A stretch of 64,000 nt of DNA from Paracoccaceae bacterium (lineage in GTDB: Bacteria > Pseudomonadota > Alphaproteobacteria > Rhodobacterales > Rhodobacteraceae): the NCBI GenBank assembly GCA_023383015.1, contig JAHDXW010000004.1, positions 114,836-178,835 of the forward strand, written 5' to 3'. Made by a program: the position numbers and the translations under genes. The notes beneath the pieces are model-generated. The model did not search any database, had not been told where the DNA came from, and saw only the letters and a program-made list of their open reading frames with translations. Each line of letters starts with the position of its first letter. Positions within the stretch are counted from its first letter, which is position 1. This document shows, piece after piece, positions 1 through 8,747 of this stretch.

Positions 1-391
1 CGGGGCGATCGGCCTTGGCCCGCCGATGGCCGCGGGTGCCGCACTGGCCGCGCCGGGCAGGCGGGTGGTGTCACTTCAGGCGGACGGGGCCGCGCTTTAC
101 AGCCTGCAGGCGCTGTGGACCCAGGCGCGCGAGCGGCTGGATGTCACGACCCTGATCTTCGCCAACCGCAGCTACGCGATCCTTCGCACCGAGCTCGCGA
201 ATGTCGGGGCCGCGGCGGGGCCGATCGCGAACGCGCTCGTCGATCTCTCGCGGCCGGCGCCCGACTGGGTGCGTCTGGCCGAGGGCTTCGGTGTCGAGGC
301 TGCGCGGGCCGACACGCTCGCCGGACTCGACCGGCTTCTTGCCCGCGCCAACGGGCGGCCGGGACCCTTCCTGATCGAAGTCGTGCCCTGA
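1..391 (+). CDS. ThDP-dependent enzyme, acetolactate synthase/benzoylformate decarboxylase-like (3' part only)
   Basis: The window opens inside this gene; reading from base 2, about 129 codons remain and end in TGA. They encode the C-terminal thiamine-diphosphate-binding domain. QADGAALYSLQALWT (around base 80) matches the Mg/diphosphate motif GDG...N of the family, with Ala replacing the first Gly, and the motif ends at the Asn of IFANRSYAIL. The wording LQALWTQARERLDV is typical of acetolactate-synthase-like proteins in the mdlC/ilvB group, which act on 2-oxo acids. The N-terminal substrate domains lie outside the window, so the reaction (carboligation or decarboxylation) cannot be decided. 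The family is clear and the substrate unknown. The next gene, 457 bases on, has its own promoter-like sequence, so this is probably the end of a separate unit. Confidence 0.85.
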   Translation, partial: GAIGLGPPMAAGAALAAPGRRVVSLQADGAALYSLQALWTQARERLDVTTLIFANRSYAILRTELANVGAAAGPIANALVDLSRPAPDWVRLAEGFGVEAARADTLAGLDRLLARANGRPGPFLIEVVP

Positions 392-847
392 GCCTGTCCC
401 GCCGGCGCCGGCCATCAAAGCGAGGTAAGCGGCGCCCCCGCCGGCCGCGGCGGCGGGCGCAGCCCGCCCGGCCCTGCCTCGCCCTGCCCTGCCCCGACGC
501 ACCGGACGCGATGAACCGCCCGGAGTTCCCCGGCAGCTGTTCAGGGGACGCCGAGGGCGCCGGCACCCCTCCGCGAGCTGCCGCGCAACCCCCGGGAGGC
601 GCGACACCCACGGGCAGGGCATGAACGCCGCTTGACTTGGCGAGAACATCATGTAACATAATTCAAGTCCAGTGAAACCGGATGCCCACTCAACCAAGCC
701 GCTGCGAGGTCAGCATTTCCGGTCCGCACGCCGCGCTGAATCGGCAAGGGGCAGCCGTGGCGTCGCCGGCATCCGCTGGCCGCAACACCGACGGTCAATC
801 CTGAAATCCCACTCAGAAATGTCACGGTCCAAGGGGAGCGAACACCG
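392..847. other. Intergenic region upstream of the TRAP operon
   Basis: No gene is supported here. The first 230 bases are GC-rich with weak hairpins, for example around 433-462, but no T-run. The last 220 bases drop in GC and hold the promoter-like boxes and short inverted repeats listed separately, so this is the regulatory leader of the TRAP operon. Confidence 0.6.
632..659 (+). promoter_or_regulatory. Putative promoter/operator of the first TRAP operon
   Basis: TTGACT (632-637), a 16-base spacer and TAACAT (654-659) resemble a sigma-70 promoter in an unusually AT-rich patch. The -10 box lies in the 9-base palindrome ATGTAACAT (651-659). A wider inverted pair GACTTG (634-639) and CAAGTC (664-669) encloses it, as expected for a repressor or activator site. 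The gap to the dctP start (848) implies a leader of about 180 bases. Which regulator binds is not visible. Confidence 0.45.
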
Positions 848-1873
848 ATGCCATACACGACACGCCAGCCCGCGCCACTCGCGGCCATCCTCGCGCTTGG
901 TTTCGTCGCCGGATTCGGCAACGCGGCGCAGGCGCAGGCAACCGACGGCATCCTGAAGATCGCGCATGCCGTCCCGGTGGGCGATCCGCGGGACCTTGGT
1001 GCGCAGAAGATCAAGGAGGTGCTCGAGGCCAGCGGCAGCTGCGACATGACCGTCCAGATATATCCCGCAGGCCAGCTCGGCTCGCCGGAGGACATCAACG
1101 AGGGCGTGCAGTTCGGCGCCATCGAGATGAGCATCCTGCCGGCCGCCTATCTGGTCAACACCGAGCCGCTGTTCGGTGTCTTCGACTTCCCCTACTTCTG
1201 GCCCACCGACGTGGAGCGCCTGCGCGAGGTACACGACGGCCCGGCCTTGCAGGATCTGGTCGGCAGGCTGCAGGCGCACAACTACATGGCCCTGTCGATC
1301 TGGTACAACGGCCACAAGGTCTGGACCGCGAACCGGCCGCTGCGCACCCTGGACGACTTCCGCGGTCTGACCGCCCGGGTGATGCCCTCGCCCATCCTTG
1401 CCGAGCAGGACGTCGCGCTGGGCATGACGCCGGTGACCATCCCCTTCTCGGAGGCCTACAGCGCCATGCAGTCCGGCGCCGTGGACGCCCAGGAGAACCC
1501 CCCTGCGATCACCTACAACATGAAGTTCCACGAGATCCAGTCGCATGTGATGCTGTCGAATCACGGCACGATGGACCAGATGGTGCTGGCCAACCAGCCG
1601 TGGTGGGAGGGGCTGACCGCCGAATGCCGGGCGGCGATCGAGGAGGCGGTGGCTGCCGGACGGCAGACCATCCTGGAGGCCACGCTGGCGCAGGACCGCA
1701 AGGCGCTCGAGGCCTTCGCGGCCGAGGGCGTCACGATCATCGAACTGACCGACGAGGAGATCGAGATCCAGCGCGAGGCCGCGCTGACCCATGTCCGCGA
1801 CTTCTACCACGGGCGCCTTGGGGACCCCGGGCGGCAGATCGTTGTGGCGATCGCGGCCGCACTCGCCACGTGA
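848..1873 (+). CDS. dctP: TRAP transporter solute-binding protein DctP
   Basis: A 341-residue periplasmic solute receptor of a TRAP system, which captures an organic acid and hands it to the DctQM membrane pair driven by the sodium gradient. A signal peptide with a hydrophobic core (LAAILALGFVAGFGNAAQA) precedes the mature start near residue 29. ILKIAHAVPVGDPRDLGAQKI and the region around GLTARVMPSPILAEQDVALG, with the Arg that usually salt-bridges the ligand carboxylate, fit DctP family proteins. It heads the operon dctP-dctQ-dctM-dehydrogenase. A strong hairpin directly follows the stop codon. The ligand is not predictable, but the neighbouring 3-hydroxyacid dehydrogenase suggests a hydroxy- or oxo-acid. 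Confidence 0.93.
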   Translation: MPYTTRQPAPLAAILALGFVAGFGNAAQAQATDGILKIAHAVPVGDPRDLGAQKIKEVLEASGSCDMTVQIYPAGQLGSPEDINEGVQFGAIEMSILPAAYLVNTEPLFGVFDFPYFWPTDVERLREVHDGPALQDLVGRLQAHNYMALSIWYNGHKVWTANRPLRTLDDFRGLTARVMPSPILAEQDVALGMTPVTIPFSEAYSAMQSGAVDAQENPPAITYNMKFHEIQSHVMLSNHGTMDQMVLANQPWWEGLTAECRAAIEEAVAAGRQTILEATLAQDRKALEAFAAEGVTIIELTDEEIEIQREAALTHVRDFYHGRLGDPGRQIVVAIAAALAT

Positions 1874-1874
1874 C

Positions 1875-1911
1875 GGGCGGCGGGGCGGCGATGCGCGGCC
1901 CCGCGCCGCCC
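1875..1911 (+). terminator. Hairpin between dctP and dctQ (attenuator/mRNA stabiliser-like)
   Basis: GGGCGGCGGGGC (1875-1886) pairs with 1898-1911 to give 12 base pairs with a two-base bulge around an 11-base loop. It starts one base after the dctP stop and has no U-run. It may act as a partial terminator or 3'-end stabiliser that keeps DctP in excess of DctQM. Similar hairpins follow three other solute-binding genes in this window. Confidence 0.5.
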
Positions 1912-1994
1912 TCTCGCGTCGGCCGCGGCCTCGCCGGGCGCAACCGGCGGGCCGCGGAATTTGTCCATCCGCCCTGCAGCAAGGCCGAGCCCCG

Positions 1995-2534
1995 ATGTCA
2001 CGCCCCGCGAACTGGTACAGGCTGGTGCTCTGGTATCTCGATCGCGTCCTCGGCGCCGTCTGCGGCGCCTTCCTCATTGCCGTGACCTTCGTGATCTTCC
2101 TGAATGCGGTCGGACGGTACACGGTATCGACAAGCTTCCTTGGCGGCCAGGAGCTGGCGCGGCTGCTGACCGTGTGGCTGACGTTCCTTGCCGCCTACCC
2201 GATGGTGCGCAGCGACGGCCACGTCACGATCGACCTTGCCCTGAGGGCGGTGCCACCGGGCGTCCAGCGGCTGTTCCGCGGGCTGATCGGCCTGCTGGGC
2301 ATGGTGACGATGATCTATCTTGCCGTGGTCTCATGGCGGCTGGCCGCGTTCAGCCTCGCCGCGGGCCAGACCGGGACCACCCTGCCCGTTCCGCGGGCCC
2401 TGTTCTTCTTCCCCGTCGTGATCGGATCGGTGCTGATGACGATCGCCTTCGCCGAGAAGGTCCTGGCTGCGGTGTTCAACCGTCTGCCGGCGCTGCAGGC
2501 GCTCGATGCAACAACCGACGACGGCACCGGCTAG
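1995..2534 (+). CDS. dctQ: TRAP transporter small permease DctQ
   Basis: A 179-residue inner-membrane protein with four hydrophobic segments, the size and layout of the DctQ small subunit that supports DctM. The start at 1995 (MSRPANWYRLVLWYLDRVLG) places the first membrane helix about 15 residues in. Open frame continues upstream but is GC-biased, without hydrophobic character, and runs through the hairpin. The segment GQELARLLTVWLTFLAAYPMV, a conserved helix-2 region, and the charged loop SDGHVTIDLAL are family hallmarks. It lies 121 bases after dctP and 59 before dctM, in one transcription unit. Confidence 0.9.
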   Translation: MSRPANWYRLVLWYLDRVLGAVCGAFLIAVTFVIFLNAVGRYTVSTSFLGGQELARLLTVWLTFLAAYPMVRSDGHVTIDLALRAVPPGVQRLFRGLIGLLGMVTMIYLAVVSWRLAAFSLAAGQTGTTLPVPRALFFFPVVIGSVLMTIAFAEKVLAAVFNRLPALQALDATTDDGTG

Positions 2535-2593
2535 CCGCGCGCGCCCCGCACCGACATCTGGCCCCGCACTCAGGACCCCCGAGGGAGCACAGC

Positions 2594-3865
2594 ATGAACC
2601 TGGGACCACTGATCATCGCTGCGATGGGCGCGCTTGCCCTCGGAGCCCCGATCTTCCTGGCCATGCTTGCACCCACGATCCTGTCGTTCGAAGCCTTCAT
2701 GCCGCGGATCCCGTCGCTGGTGATCCCGCAGAAGATGGTCGACGGGATCAACACCTTCAGCCTGCTGGCGGTGCCGCTGTTCATCTTCGCGGCCGACATC
2801 ATCGCCCGGGGAGCGATCGGCGAGCGCCTGGTGCGGATGGTGGAAAGCTACTGCGGGCATCTGCGCGCGGGCCTTGCCATCGCCGTGATCCTGGCCTGCA
2901 CCATCTTCGGCGCGATGTCGGGCATCGGCCCGGCCGCGATCGTCAGCATCGGGCCGATCGTCTATCCGGCGCTGCTGCGCCAGGGCTACAGCAAGGGCTT
3001 CTCGGTCGGGCTGATCGTCTCGGCCTCGACCCTGTCGATGCTGATCCCGCCGGGCGTCTCGATGATCCTCTACGCGCTGACCACCAACGCCTCGGTCGGG
3101 AAGGTGTTCATGGCCGGGCTCGGCTCGGGGATCGTCTTCGCGGTGATGCTGTGCGTCCATTCCTACGTCTATGCCATGGTCAGGGGGATCGCGACTGCGC
3201 CGCGGGCCGGGTGGCGGGAGCGGTGGCTGCGGACGCGCGAGGCGCTGTTCGCACTCGGCATGCCGGTGACGATCATCGGCGGCATCTACGGCGGCATCGC
3301 CACGCCCACCGAGGCCGCCGCCTTCGCCTGCGTCTATGCCATCATCGTGGAATGGTTCGTCTACCGGACGCTGACCCTGCGCCTGCTGTTCGAGATCGCC
3401 AAGAAGTCGGCCGGCACCACGTCGATCCTGCTGATCCTGGTCGCGGCGGGCACGGTGCTCGGCTACCTGATGACGATCGCCCAGGTGCCCCAGCAGATCT
3501 CGGCACTGCTTGGCAACTACTCGGCGGTCGAGCTCCTCTTGATGATCAACATCCTGTTCCTGCTTGCGGGAATGGTGGTGGATCCCAACTCGCTCGTGAT
3601 CGTCCTGGTGCCGCTGATCTTCCCGGCGACGCAGGCGGTAGGGATCGACGCAGTGCATTTCGGCGCCGTCACCATCGCGAACCTCGCCATCGGGATGCTG
3701 TCGCCGCCCTTCGGGATCAACCTGTTCATCGGAATCGCGACCTTCAGGCTGCCCTACTTCGACGTGGTCAAGGCCATCCTCCCGTTCATCGCGCTGATGC
3801 TGGCGCTGCTGGCGCTGGTGACCTATGTCCCGGCGATCGCCATGTTCTTCCCGAGCTTCATGTGA
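2594..3865 (+). CDS. dctM: TRAP transporter large permease DctM
   Basis: A 423-residue polytopic membrane protein, the transport subunit of the TRAP system and the usual size for DctM. Hydrophobic helices run throughout. Family motifs include SGIGPAAIVSIGPIVYP, SASTLSMLIPPGVSMILY and the late NLAIGMLSPPFGINLFIG. The start at 2594 (MNLGPLIIAAMGALALG) has GAGGGAGCACAGC upstream, a good ribosome binding site. It pairs with dctQ directly upstream and is followed after 35 bases by the dehydrogenase gene, indicating co-expression. The presence of all three subunits means the transporter should be functional. Confidence 0.94.
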   Translation: MNLGPLIIAAMGALALGAPIFLAMLAPTILSFEAFMPRIPSLVIPQKMVDGINTFSLLAVPLFIFAADIIARGAIGERLVRMVESYCGHLRAGLAIAVILACTIFGAMSGIGPAAIVSIGPIVYPALLRQGYSKGFSVGLIVSASTLSMLIPPGVSMILYALTTNASVGKVFMAGLGSGIVFAVMLCVHSYVYAMVRGIATAPRAGWRERWLRTREALFALGMPVTIIGGIYGGIATPTEAAAFACVYAIIVEWFVYRTLTLRLLFEIAKKSAGTTSILLILVAAGTVLGYLMTIAQVPQQISALLGNYSAVELLLMINILFLLAGMVVDPNSLVIVLVPLIFPATQAVGIDAVHFGAVTIANLAIGMLSPPFGINLFIGIATFRLPYFDVVKAILPFIALMLALLALVTYVPAIAMFFPSFM

Positions 3866-3900
3866 GCGGCGCAGCGGCAGGCACGGGAGCGGAGGGTCGC

Positions 3901-4791
3901 ATGTCCGGCACGGTGGGCATCATCGGCCTTGGCATCATGGGCTCGATCTTCGCCCGTCACCTGCTGGCGGCCGGCGTGCAGGTGGTCGGCTGCGACATCG
4001 ACCCGGCACGGAGGGTGGAACTGGCGGCCGCCGGAGGGTCCGTGATGGGCAGCCCGCGTGATGTCGCGCAGGCCGCACCGGTCGTCATCACACTGCTTCC
4101 CAGCGAATTGGCGCTGGACGAGGTGGTTGCCGGAGAGGGGGGGCTGGCGGGCGCGGGTGCCTTCGTCCTGGTCGAGTGCAGCACGATGTCCCTGCAGGCG
4201 AAGCACCAGGCGGCCGGCCGGCTGGCAGGCACCGGCGCCGACATCCTTGACTGTCCGATCAGCGGCACGGGGGTGCAGGCGGCACGCAAGGAGCTGTCGT
4301 TCTATGCGAGCGGGCGCGCGGAGGTCTTTGCGCGGGTGCGCGACATCCTGGCGCTGGTCGGCCGGGACGTCTTCTACCTCGGCGAGTTTGGCAACGGGAC
4401 CAAGACGAAGCTGATCTCCAACCTGCTGGTGGCGATCCACAACGTCGCCGCCGCCGAGGCCATCACCCTGGCCCGCAGGGCCGGGATCGACCCCGAGGCG
4501 ATGCTCCGCACGGTCACTGCCGGTGCCGGCTCGTCGCGGATGCTCGAGGTGCGCGGGCCGATGATGATCGCGGGGTCCTACGGGACAGGGGAAAGCTCGC
4601 GTCTTGACGTCTTCCGCAAGGATCTTGCCGTGATCGGCGCCTTCTGCACCGAGGTCGGCAGCGTCGCCCCGGTGTTCGGCCTGTGCGCGCAGCTCTACCA
4701 GTCGGCTATCGCCCAGGGCTGGGAGCGGCTCGACCCGGGCGCCGTCTGCAAGGTGATCGAAGGCATGGCGGGCCTCGCGGAGGATGGCTGA
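3901..4791 (+). CDS. NAD(P)-dependent 3-hydroxyisobutyrate dehydrogenase-like oxidoreductase
   Basis: A 296-residue beta-hydroxyacid dehydrogenase (3-hydroxyisobutyrate, tartronate semialdehyde or related substrate). The N-terminal Rossmann fold shows GIIGLGIMGSIFARHLLAAG. The substrate loop DCPISGTGVQAARKEL follows near residue 118, and the catalytic Lys is in FGNGTKTKLISNLL near residue 165. The C-terminal helical domain is full length. It is the last gene of the TRAP operon, 35 bases after dctM, with GGAGGGTCGC before the ATG, so it probably oxidises or reduces the imported hydroxy acid or a product of it. The substrate is not resolved from sequence alone. Confidence 0.88.
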   Translation: MSGTVGIIGLGIMGSIFARHLLAAGVQVVGCDIDPARRVELAAAGGSVMGSPRDVAQAAPVVITLLPSELALDEVVAGEGGLAGAGAFVLVECSTMSLQAKHQAAGRLAGTGADILDCPISGTGVQAARKELSFYASGRAEVFARVRDILALVGRDVFYLGEFGNGTKTKLISNLLVAIHNVAAAEAITLARRAGIDPEAMLRTVTAGAGSSRMLEVRGPMMIAGSYGTGESSRLDVFRKDLAVIGAFCTEVGSVAPVFGLCAQLYQSAIAQGWERLDPGAVCKVIEGMAGLAEDG

Positions 4792-4910
4792 GCGTTCGCC
4801 GGCAGGCCTTCCGGGGGCGCTCGCCCGGCCCCGCTGCAGGCCGGGCCCGGCGACGGATGCCAGAGGGCGGCCACCAGCCGCAAGACCGGCACCCGCCGGC
4901 CCGGCCCCCT

Positions 4911-5840
4911 TCAGGGGGAGCCGTGCCGCTTGTGCGCCGCAAGGGCGAGAAGCCGGCGGTCGCGCAGCGCCCTGCGCGCCTCGACATCCGCGTCCAGCCC
5001 GGACGCCAGCCGCTCCTCCTCGAGGCGTCGGACGGCCTGCATGTCGAAGGGCCGCGCCTGCTGGGTGGAGTTGATGCGGTAGAACAGGTCGCCGAACCTG
5101 GACAGATAGTCGACAAGCCCGTTCGGGGCGTTCAGCGAGATCGTCTCGAACGGCCCCATCAGCGCCCAGCGCATGCCCAGCGTCTCGCGCACGGTGGCCT
5201 CGATGTCGGCCGCCGAGGCGTATCCGTCCTCCCACAGGCGGAACGCCTCGCACACGACGGCCGCCTGCAGCCGGTTGAGGATGAAGCCGTCGACCTCCCG
5301 CCGGACCAGGCTGGGAACCTGACCGAGCCGGCTGACGAAGTCCACCGTCCGGTCGGTCGTTGCGGCCGATGTCCACGGGGCCGGGCAAATCTCGACCAGC
5401 GGCAGGATGTGGGGCGGGGTGCTGGGGTGGACAATGATGCACCGCTCGCGCCCCGCAAGCCCCTCGGTGAAGGCCGAGGCGGGAATCGTCGAGGTGGCGC
5501 TCGCGAGGATCGTACCGGGCGCCGCGGCGGCGTCGAGACGCGCGAACATCTGCCGCTTGACCGAAAGATCCTCGGGAACGCATTCGTGCACGACCGCGGC
5601 CCCCGCGATCGCCTCCTCGAGGTCGGGGGTGATCGCGATGCGGGCGGCAACGGCATCGGCGGGTTCGTCAAGCAGCCCGTTGCCGTCCAGATCCGCCAGC
5701 GCCCTGGCGATGCGGCCGGGTGCCGTCGAGAGTGCGCCGGCATCGGCATCGTGGAGGACAGCGCGGTGACCGGCCCTGGCGACGACCACGGCCCAGCTGT
5801 GGCCGATGAGCCCCGCGCCGATGATTGCAGCCTGCATCAT
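4911..5840 (-). CDS. 3-hydroxyacyl-CoA dehydrogenase family protein (carnitine/L-gulonate dehydrogenase-like)
   Basis: About 309 residues, starting at the paired Met codons MMQAAIIGAGLIG (5840 or 5837). The N-terminal NAD-binding fold shows GAGLIGHSWAVVVARAGH. The dehydrogenase signature HPSTPPHILPLVEI (His near residue 140) corresponds to the HPFNPP motif of 3-hydroxyacyl-CoA and carnitine dehydrogenases. The C-terminal helical domain carries REVDGFILNRLQAAV. The length of about 310 residues without a second domain fits lambda-crystallin/L-carnitine-dehydrogenase-like proteins acting on free hydroxy acids. It is transcribed convergently to the TRAP operon and follows the FAD oxidoreductase gene with a gap of 97 bases, so it may be the last gene of the minus-strand unit. 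Confidence 0.88.
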   Translation of the reverse strand: MMQAAIIGAGLIGHSWAVVVARAGHRAVLHDADAGALSTAPGRIARALADLDGNGLLDEPADAVAARIAITPDLEEAIAGAAVVHECVPEDLSVKRQMFARLDAAAAPGTILASATSTIPASAFTEGLAGRERCIIVHPSTPPHILPLVEICPAPWTSAATTDRTVDFVSRLGQVPSLVRREVDGFILNRLQAAVVCEAFRLWEDGYASAADIEATVRETLGMRWALMGPFETISLNAPNGLVDYLSRFGDLFYRINSTQQARPFDMQAVRRLEEERLASGLDADVEARRALRDRRLLALAAHKRHGSP

Positions 5841-5937
5841 GTCGTCCTGCCTGCCCGGTGTCATGCCCGATCGCTCCCGTCCTGCCGCAATGCCCGGCCC
5901 CTGCCGCCGCCGGCCCATCCGGGTACCGGCCGGATCT

Positions 5938-7530
5938 CTACGCCGCCCACTCCGGTGCGGGAACCCGCGTCCACGGCGCCGCGAGCGCGAGATCGTCGAT
6001 GATCGCGTTGGCAGCGATGTATCCGGGCGCACCGTTGATCCCGCCGCCGTTGCCGGTGGAGGATCCGCACAGGTAAAGGCCGGTCACAGGGGTTCGGGTT
6101 CCCGACAGCAGGGGATGGGGACGGTTGATGCCCAGCTGGCCGGGAATGTAGGCCCCCATCCGGACCGCACCGCGGACCATGTTGGTGTTCAGCCGCTCGA
6201 CATCCTCCGGCGTGAAGAGATGGCTGCCGAGCACGTTGCCGTCGGTCAGGTTGTCGGCATACTCGCGCCAGATGGACAGCAACCGGCCGGTGTAATGCTT
6301 CCGGCCGGCCTCCCACGACGGGTCGCCGGCAGGGTCCAGTTCGTAGGGCGCAAAGGGCCACCAGAACGCCGAATGGCCGCCGTGCGGCGCATAGGTCGGG
6401 TCGAGCTTGCTGTTGCAGGCGCCGTTGCCCATCAGGGTCCGCGGAAAGCGGTTCGCCGCACAGTCGGCGAAGCACTGCTCGACCTGTGCGATATCGTCCA
6501 TGCCGAAGAAGATGTTGAAGGCACGCGCGATGTCGGGGTCGAAGGCGGCGGCGCGGTAGGTCGGTGCATCGCGCAGGGCGAGATGCAGCGTGACCAGGCT
6601 GTGCGATCCCCAGTGCCAGCTGTCGAGCTTCCGGCGCACGTCGACGGGGAAGTGGTCCGCTCCGGTCAGGTGCATCGTCGTGGTTGCATCGATGCCGCTG
6701 GCCACGAAGTGCCTTGCCGTGAGCTCCGAGCCGTCGGCGAGGCGGACGCCGGTGGCGCGGCCACCCCGGGTGACGATCTCGCGGACCTCTGAGCCCGTCG
6801 CGACCACGCCGCCGCCGTAATCCACGACCCGCTGAAGGGCCGCGGTGAAGGCCGACGATCCGCCCACCGGCAGGGCGAAGCCGGTGACGTTGGAGAACAG
6901 CAGCGGAAACAGCATGCCGGCCCCGGGCTGGTTCTCGGCGGTGACGACATGCATGTAGGAGGAGAAAAGCGAGATCACCCGCTCGTCCTCGAAATAGCGG
7001 CGGATGACCCCGAAGAGGTCATGCCGGGAATGCGCCAGCATCTCGGCACCCTGCGGGCCCGACAGCCGTCCGGCCAGCTCTTCGGGCGCCAGCGGTGCAT
7101 TGTACTGCAGCGATGTCAGCAGCGGGCGCATCTGCACGCCATAGCGGTCGTGCAGGTAGCGGAAGGTGTCGGCGTCGCGCCGCGAGAAGCGGGCGAGCGA
7201 GCGGCATGTGCGCTCGATGTCCTTGTGGATGACGATGCAGGTACCGTCGCGGAACGCCGCCGCCTGCTGGACCGGGGGATCGATGTAGGAAAACCCGAAG
7301 CGGTGCAGTTCGAGGTCGCCCACCAGCGGCGAGTGGCGGAAACCCATGTAGAAGTTGGAGTGCAGGTTGCACCTGTACCCCGGCAGGATCGGCTCTGCCG
7401 TGGTGCAGCCTCCGCCGGCATGGGCGTTCTTCTCCACGACCGCGACCCGCAGCCCCGCGCGGGTCAGATACGCCGCGAGGGTGAGGCCGTTGTGCCCCGC
7501 GCCGATCACAATGCCGTCGAATTCGGTCAT
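5938..7530 (-). CDS. NAD(P)/FAD-dependent oxidoreductase (phytoene desaturase/PYROXD2-like)
   Basis: A 530-residue flavoprotein. The N-terminal FAD dinucleotide motif is VIGAGHNGLTLAAYLTRAGL, followed by the VVEKNAHAGGGCTT acidic-end motif. The C-terminal FAD-contacting region is LYLCGSSTGNGGGINGAPG. Overall length and layout match bacterial phytoene-dehydrogenase-like oxidoreductases, a family used for many reactions besides carotenoids. No other carotenoid gene is present, so a carotenoid role is unlikely. I infer an oxidation step in the catabolic pathway shared with the fumarylacetoacetate hydrolase and cupin genes, which precede it on the same strand after a gap of 161 bases. Confidence 0.85.
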   Translation of the reverse strand: MTEFDGIVIGAGHNGLTLAAYLTRAGLRVAVVEKNAHAGGGCTTAEPILPGYRCNLHSNFYMGFRHSPLVGDLELHRFGFSYIDPPVQQAAAFRDGTCIVIHKDIERTCRSLARFSRRDADTFRYLHDRYGVQMRPLLTSLQYNAPLAPEELAGRLSGPQGAEMLAHSRHDLFGVIRRYFEDERVISLFSSYMHVVTAENQPGAGMLFPLLFSNVTGFALPVGGSSAFTAALQRVVDYGGGVVATGSEVREIVTRGGRATGVRLADGSELTARHFVASGIDATTTMHLTGADHFPVDVRRKLDSWHWGSHSLVTLHLALRDAPTYRAAAFDPDIARAFNIFFGMDDIAQVEQCFADCAANRFPRTLMGNGACNSKLDPTYAPHGGHSAFWWPFAPYELDPAGDPSWEAGRKHYTGRLLSIWREYADNLTDGNVLGSHLFTPEDVERLNTNMVRGAVRMGAYIPGQLGINRPHPLLSGTRTPVTGLYLCGSSTGNGGGINGAPGYIAANAIIDDLALAAPWTRVPAPEWAA

Positions 7531-7691
7531 GCCTGCGTCATCCTCTGTCGTGGGTCGGGACCGCGGGCGCGAAGCCCGGGCGCCCCGCCCTCCGCATCAC
7601 GCCGCGCCGCGGCCCTGCCCGTGCGGCGTCCGAACGGCGGACGCCCGGGCCCGGGCCTGCGAAGCCCGCCCAGGCCGGCGCAGTGCGCGCC

Positions 7692-8747
7692 CTAGGCGCT
7701 TCGCCGCCAGGCGACCGGTTCGCCGGCGGGTTGGGCCACGCGGTGGCGCAGCACGCCGATGCGGTCGGCCTCGAGCTCCACGGTCGCGCCGGGGCGGATC
7801 CAGCGGTCGATCTCGAAGCCGCAGCCGCCGTTGACAGTGCCCGACCCGAGCACCTCGCCCACCGTCAGGCGTTCGTCCTGCGACGTGTAGGAGACCGCTT
7901 CCTCGAACGTCCACTGCATCGGCCCGGGTGTCGATTCGGCCCAGACCTCGCCGTCGACCCTGACGGCCATCCGCAACGTCGAGGGATCGCCGAACTCGTC
8001 GGGGGTGACGATCCAGGGGCCGAGGCCCCAGGCGAAGTCCTTGCCCTTGTAGGGGCCGGTAGAGCACTGCATCTCGCCACGCTGGGCGTCGCGCGCCGAG
8101 AAGTCGTTGAGCAGCGTGTAGCCGAGGATATGCCCGGCCGCGGAGGTGCGCGGGATGTCCTTGCCGGGCCGACCGATCACCGCGGCGATCTCGAGCTCGT
8201 AGTCGAGCCTGGAGGTGTAGCGCGGCCACGGCACCACCGAATCGTGGCCGAACATCGTCGTCGGATTGCCCTTGAAGGCCGTCGGCCGCTCGTACCATGC
8301 GGGCGGGATGGAGATGCCCATCTTCGAGAAGGTCCTCTCCAGGTGGTCCTCGAAGGCGGCGAAGTCGCGCAGCACCGGCACGCGGGAGATCGGCGGCAGC
8401 AGCCTGACGCTGCCGAGCGCCCGGGTGACCTGCTCGCCGCGCGGACCGGGGGCATCGGCGTTGTGCCGGGCCCAGTCGAGCGCCTCCTCGACCAGCGAGA
8501 GGTCGGTGTCGTGCAGGATGGCATAGGCCTGAAGGTCGGCCGGGCAGAAGGCGTCGGCGCGCAGCGACGGCTCGGCATAGCCCCGCTCGGCCTCGCGGCC
8601 GGCGAAGGCAGCGTTGACGTCGATGATCCGTCCGGCCCCTCGCCGCGACGACGCGATCGTGTCGGCCGGTCCGCCGTCGAGCTCGACTACGCCGAAGCGA
8701 GCCGCCGGCCCGAACGGCGTGTCGACCTGGAACATCGCCAGCTTCAT
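7692..8747 (-). CDS. Fumarylacetoacetate hydrolase family protein
   Basis: A 351-residue enzyme of the FAH/acylpyruvate hydrolase family, which cleaves C-C bonds in acylpyruvate-like products or acts as hydratase/isomerase in meta-cleavage pathways. Metal-ligand acidic residues lie in SRLDYELEIAAVIGRPGKD and the NDFSARDAQRGEM block. SGTVNGGCGFEID is the usual C-terminal glycine-rich motif. The start at 8747 (MKLAMFQVDTPFG) overlaps the stop of the upstream cupin gene by ATGA, which indicates translational coupling. The family implies that the module ends in cleavage of a beta-diketone-like intermediate; the exact substrate is unknown. Confidence 0.9.
   Translation of the reverse strand: MKLAMFQVDTPFGPAARFGVVELDGGPADTIASSRRGAGRIIDVNAAFAGREAERGYAEPSLRADAFCPADLQAYAILHDTDLSLVEEALDWARHNADAPGPRGEQVTRALGSVRLLPPISRVPVLRDFAAFEDHLERTFSKMGISIPPAWYERPTAFKGNPTTMFGHDSVVPWPRYTSRLDYELEIAAVIGRPGKDIPRTSAAGHILGYTLLNDFSARDAQRGEMQCSTGPYKGKDFAWGLGPWIVTPDEFGDPSTLRMAVRVDGEVWAESTPGPMQWTFEEAVSYTSQDERLTVGEVLGSGTVNGGCGFEIDRWIRPGATVELEADRIGVLRHRVAQPAGEPVAWRRSA

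Noticed and set aside
433..462. GC-rich hairpin after the first gene as a terminator.
   Set aside because: Stem pairing is imperfect and there is no T-run; in this base composition such pairings are common by chance.
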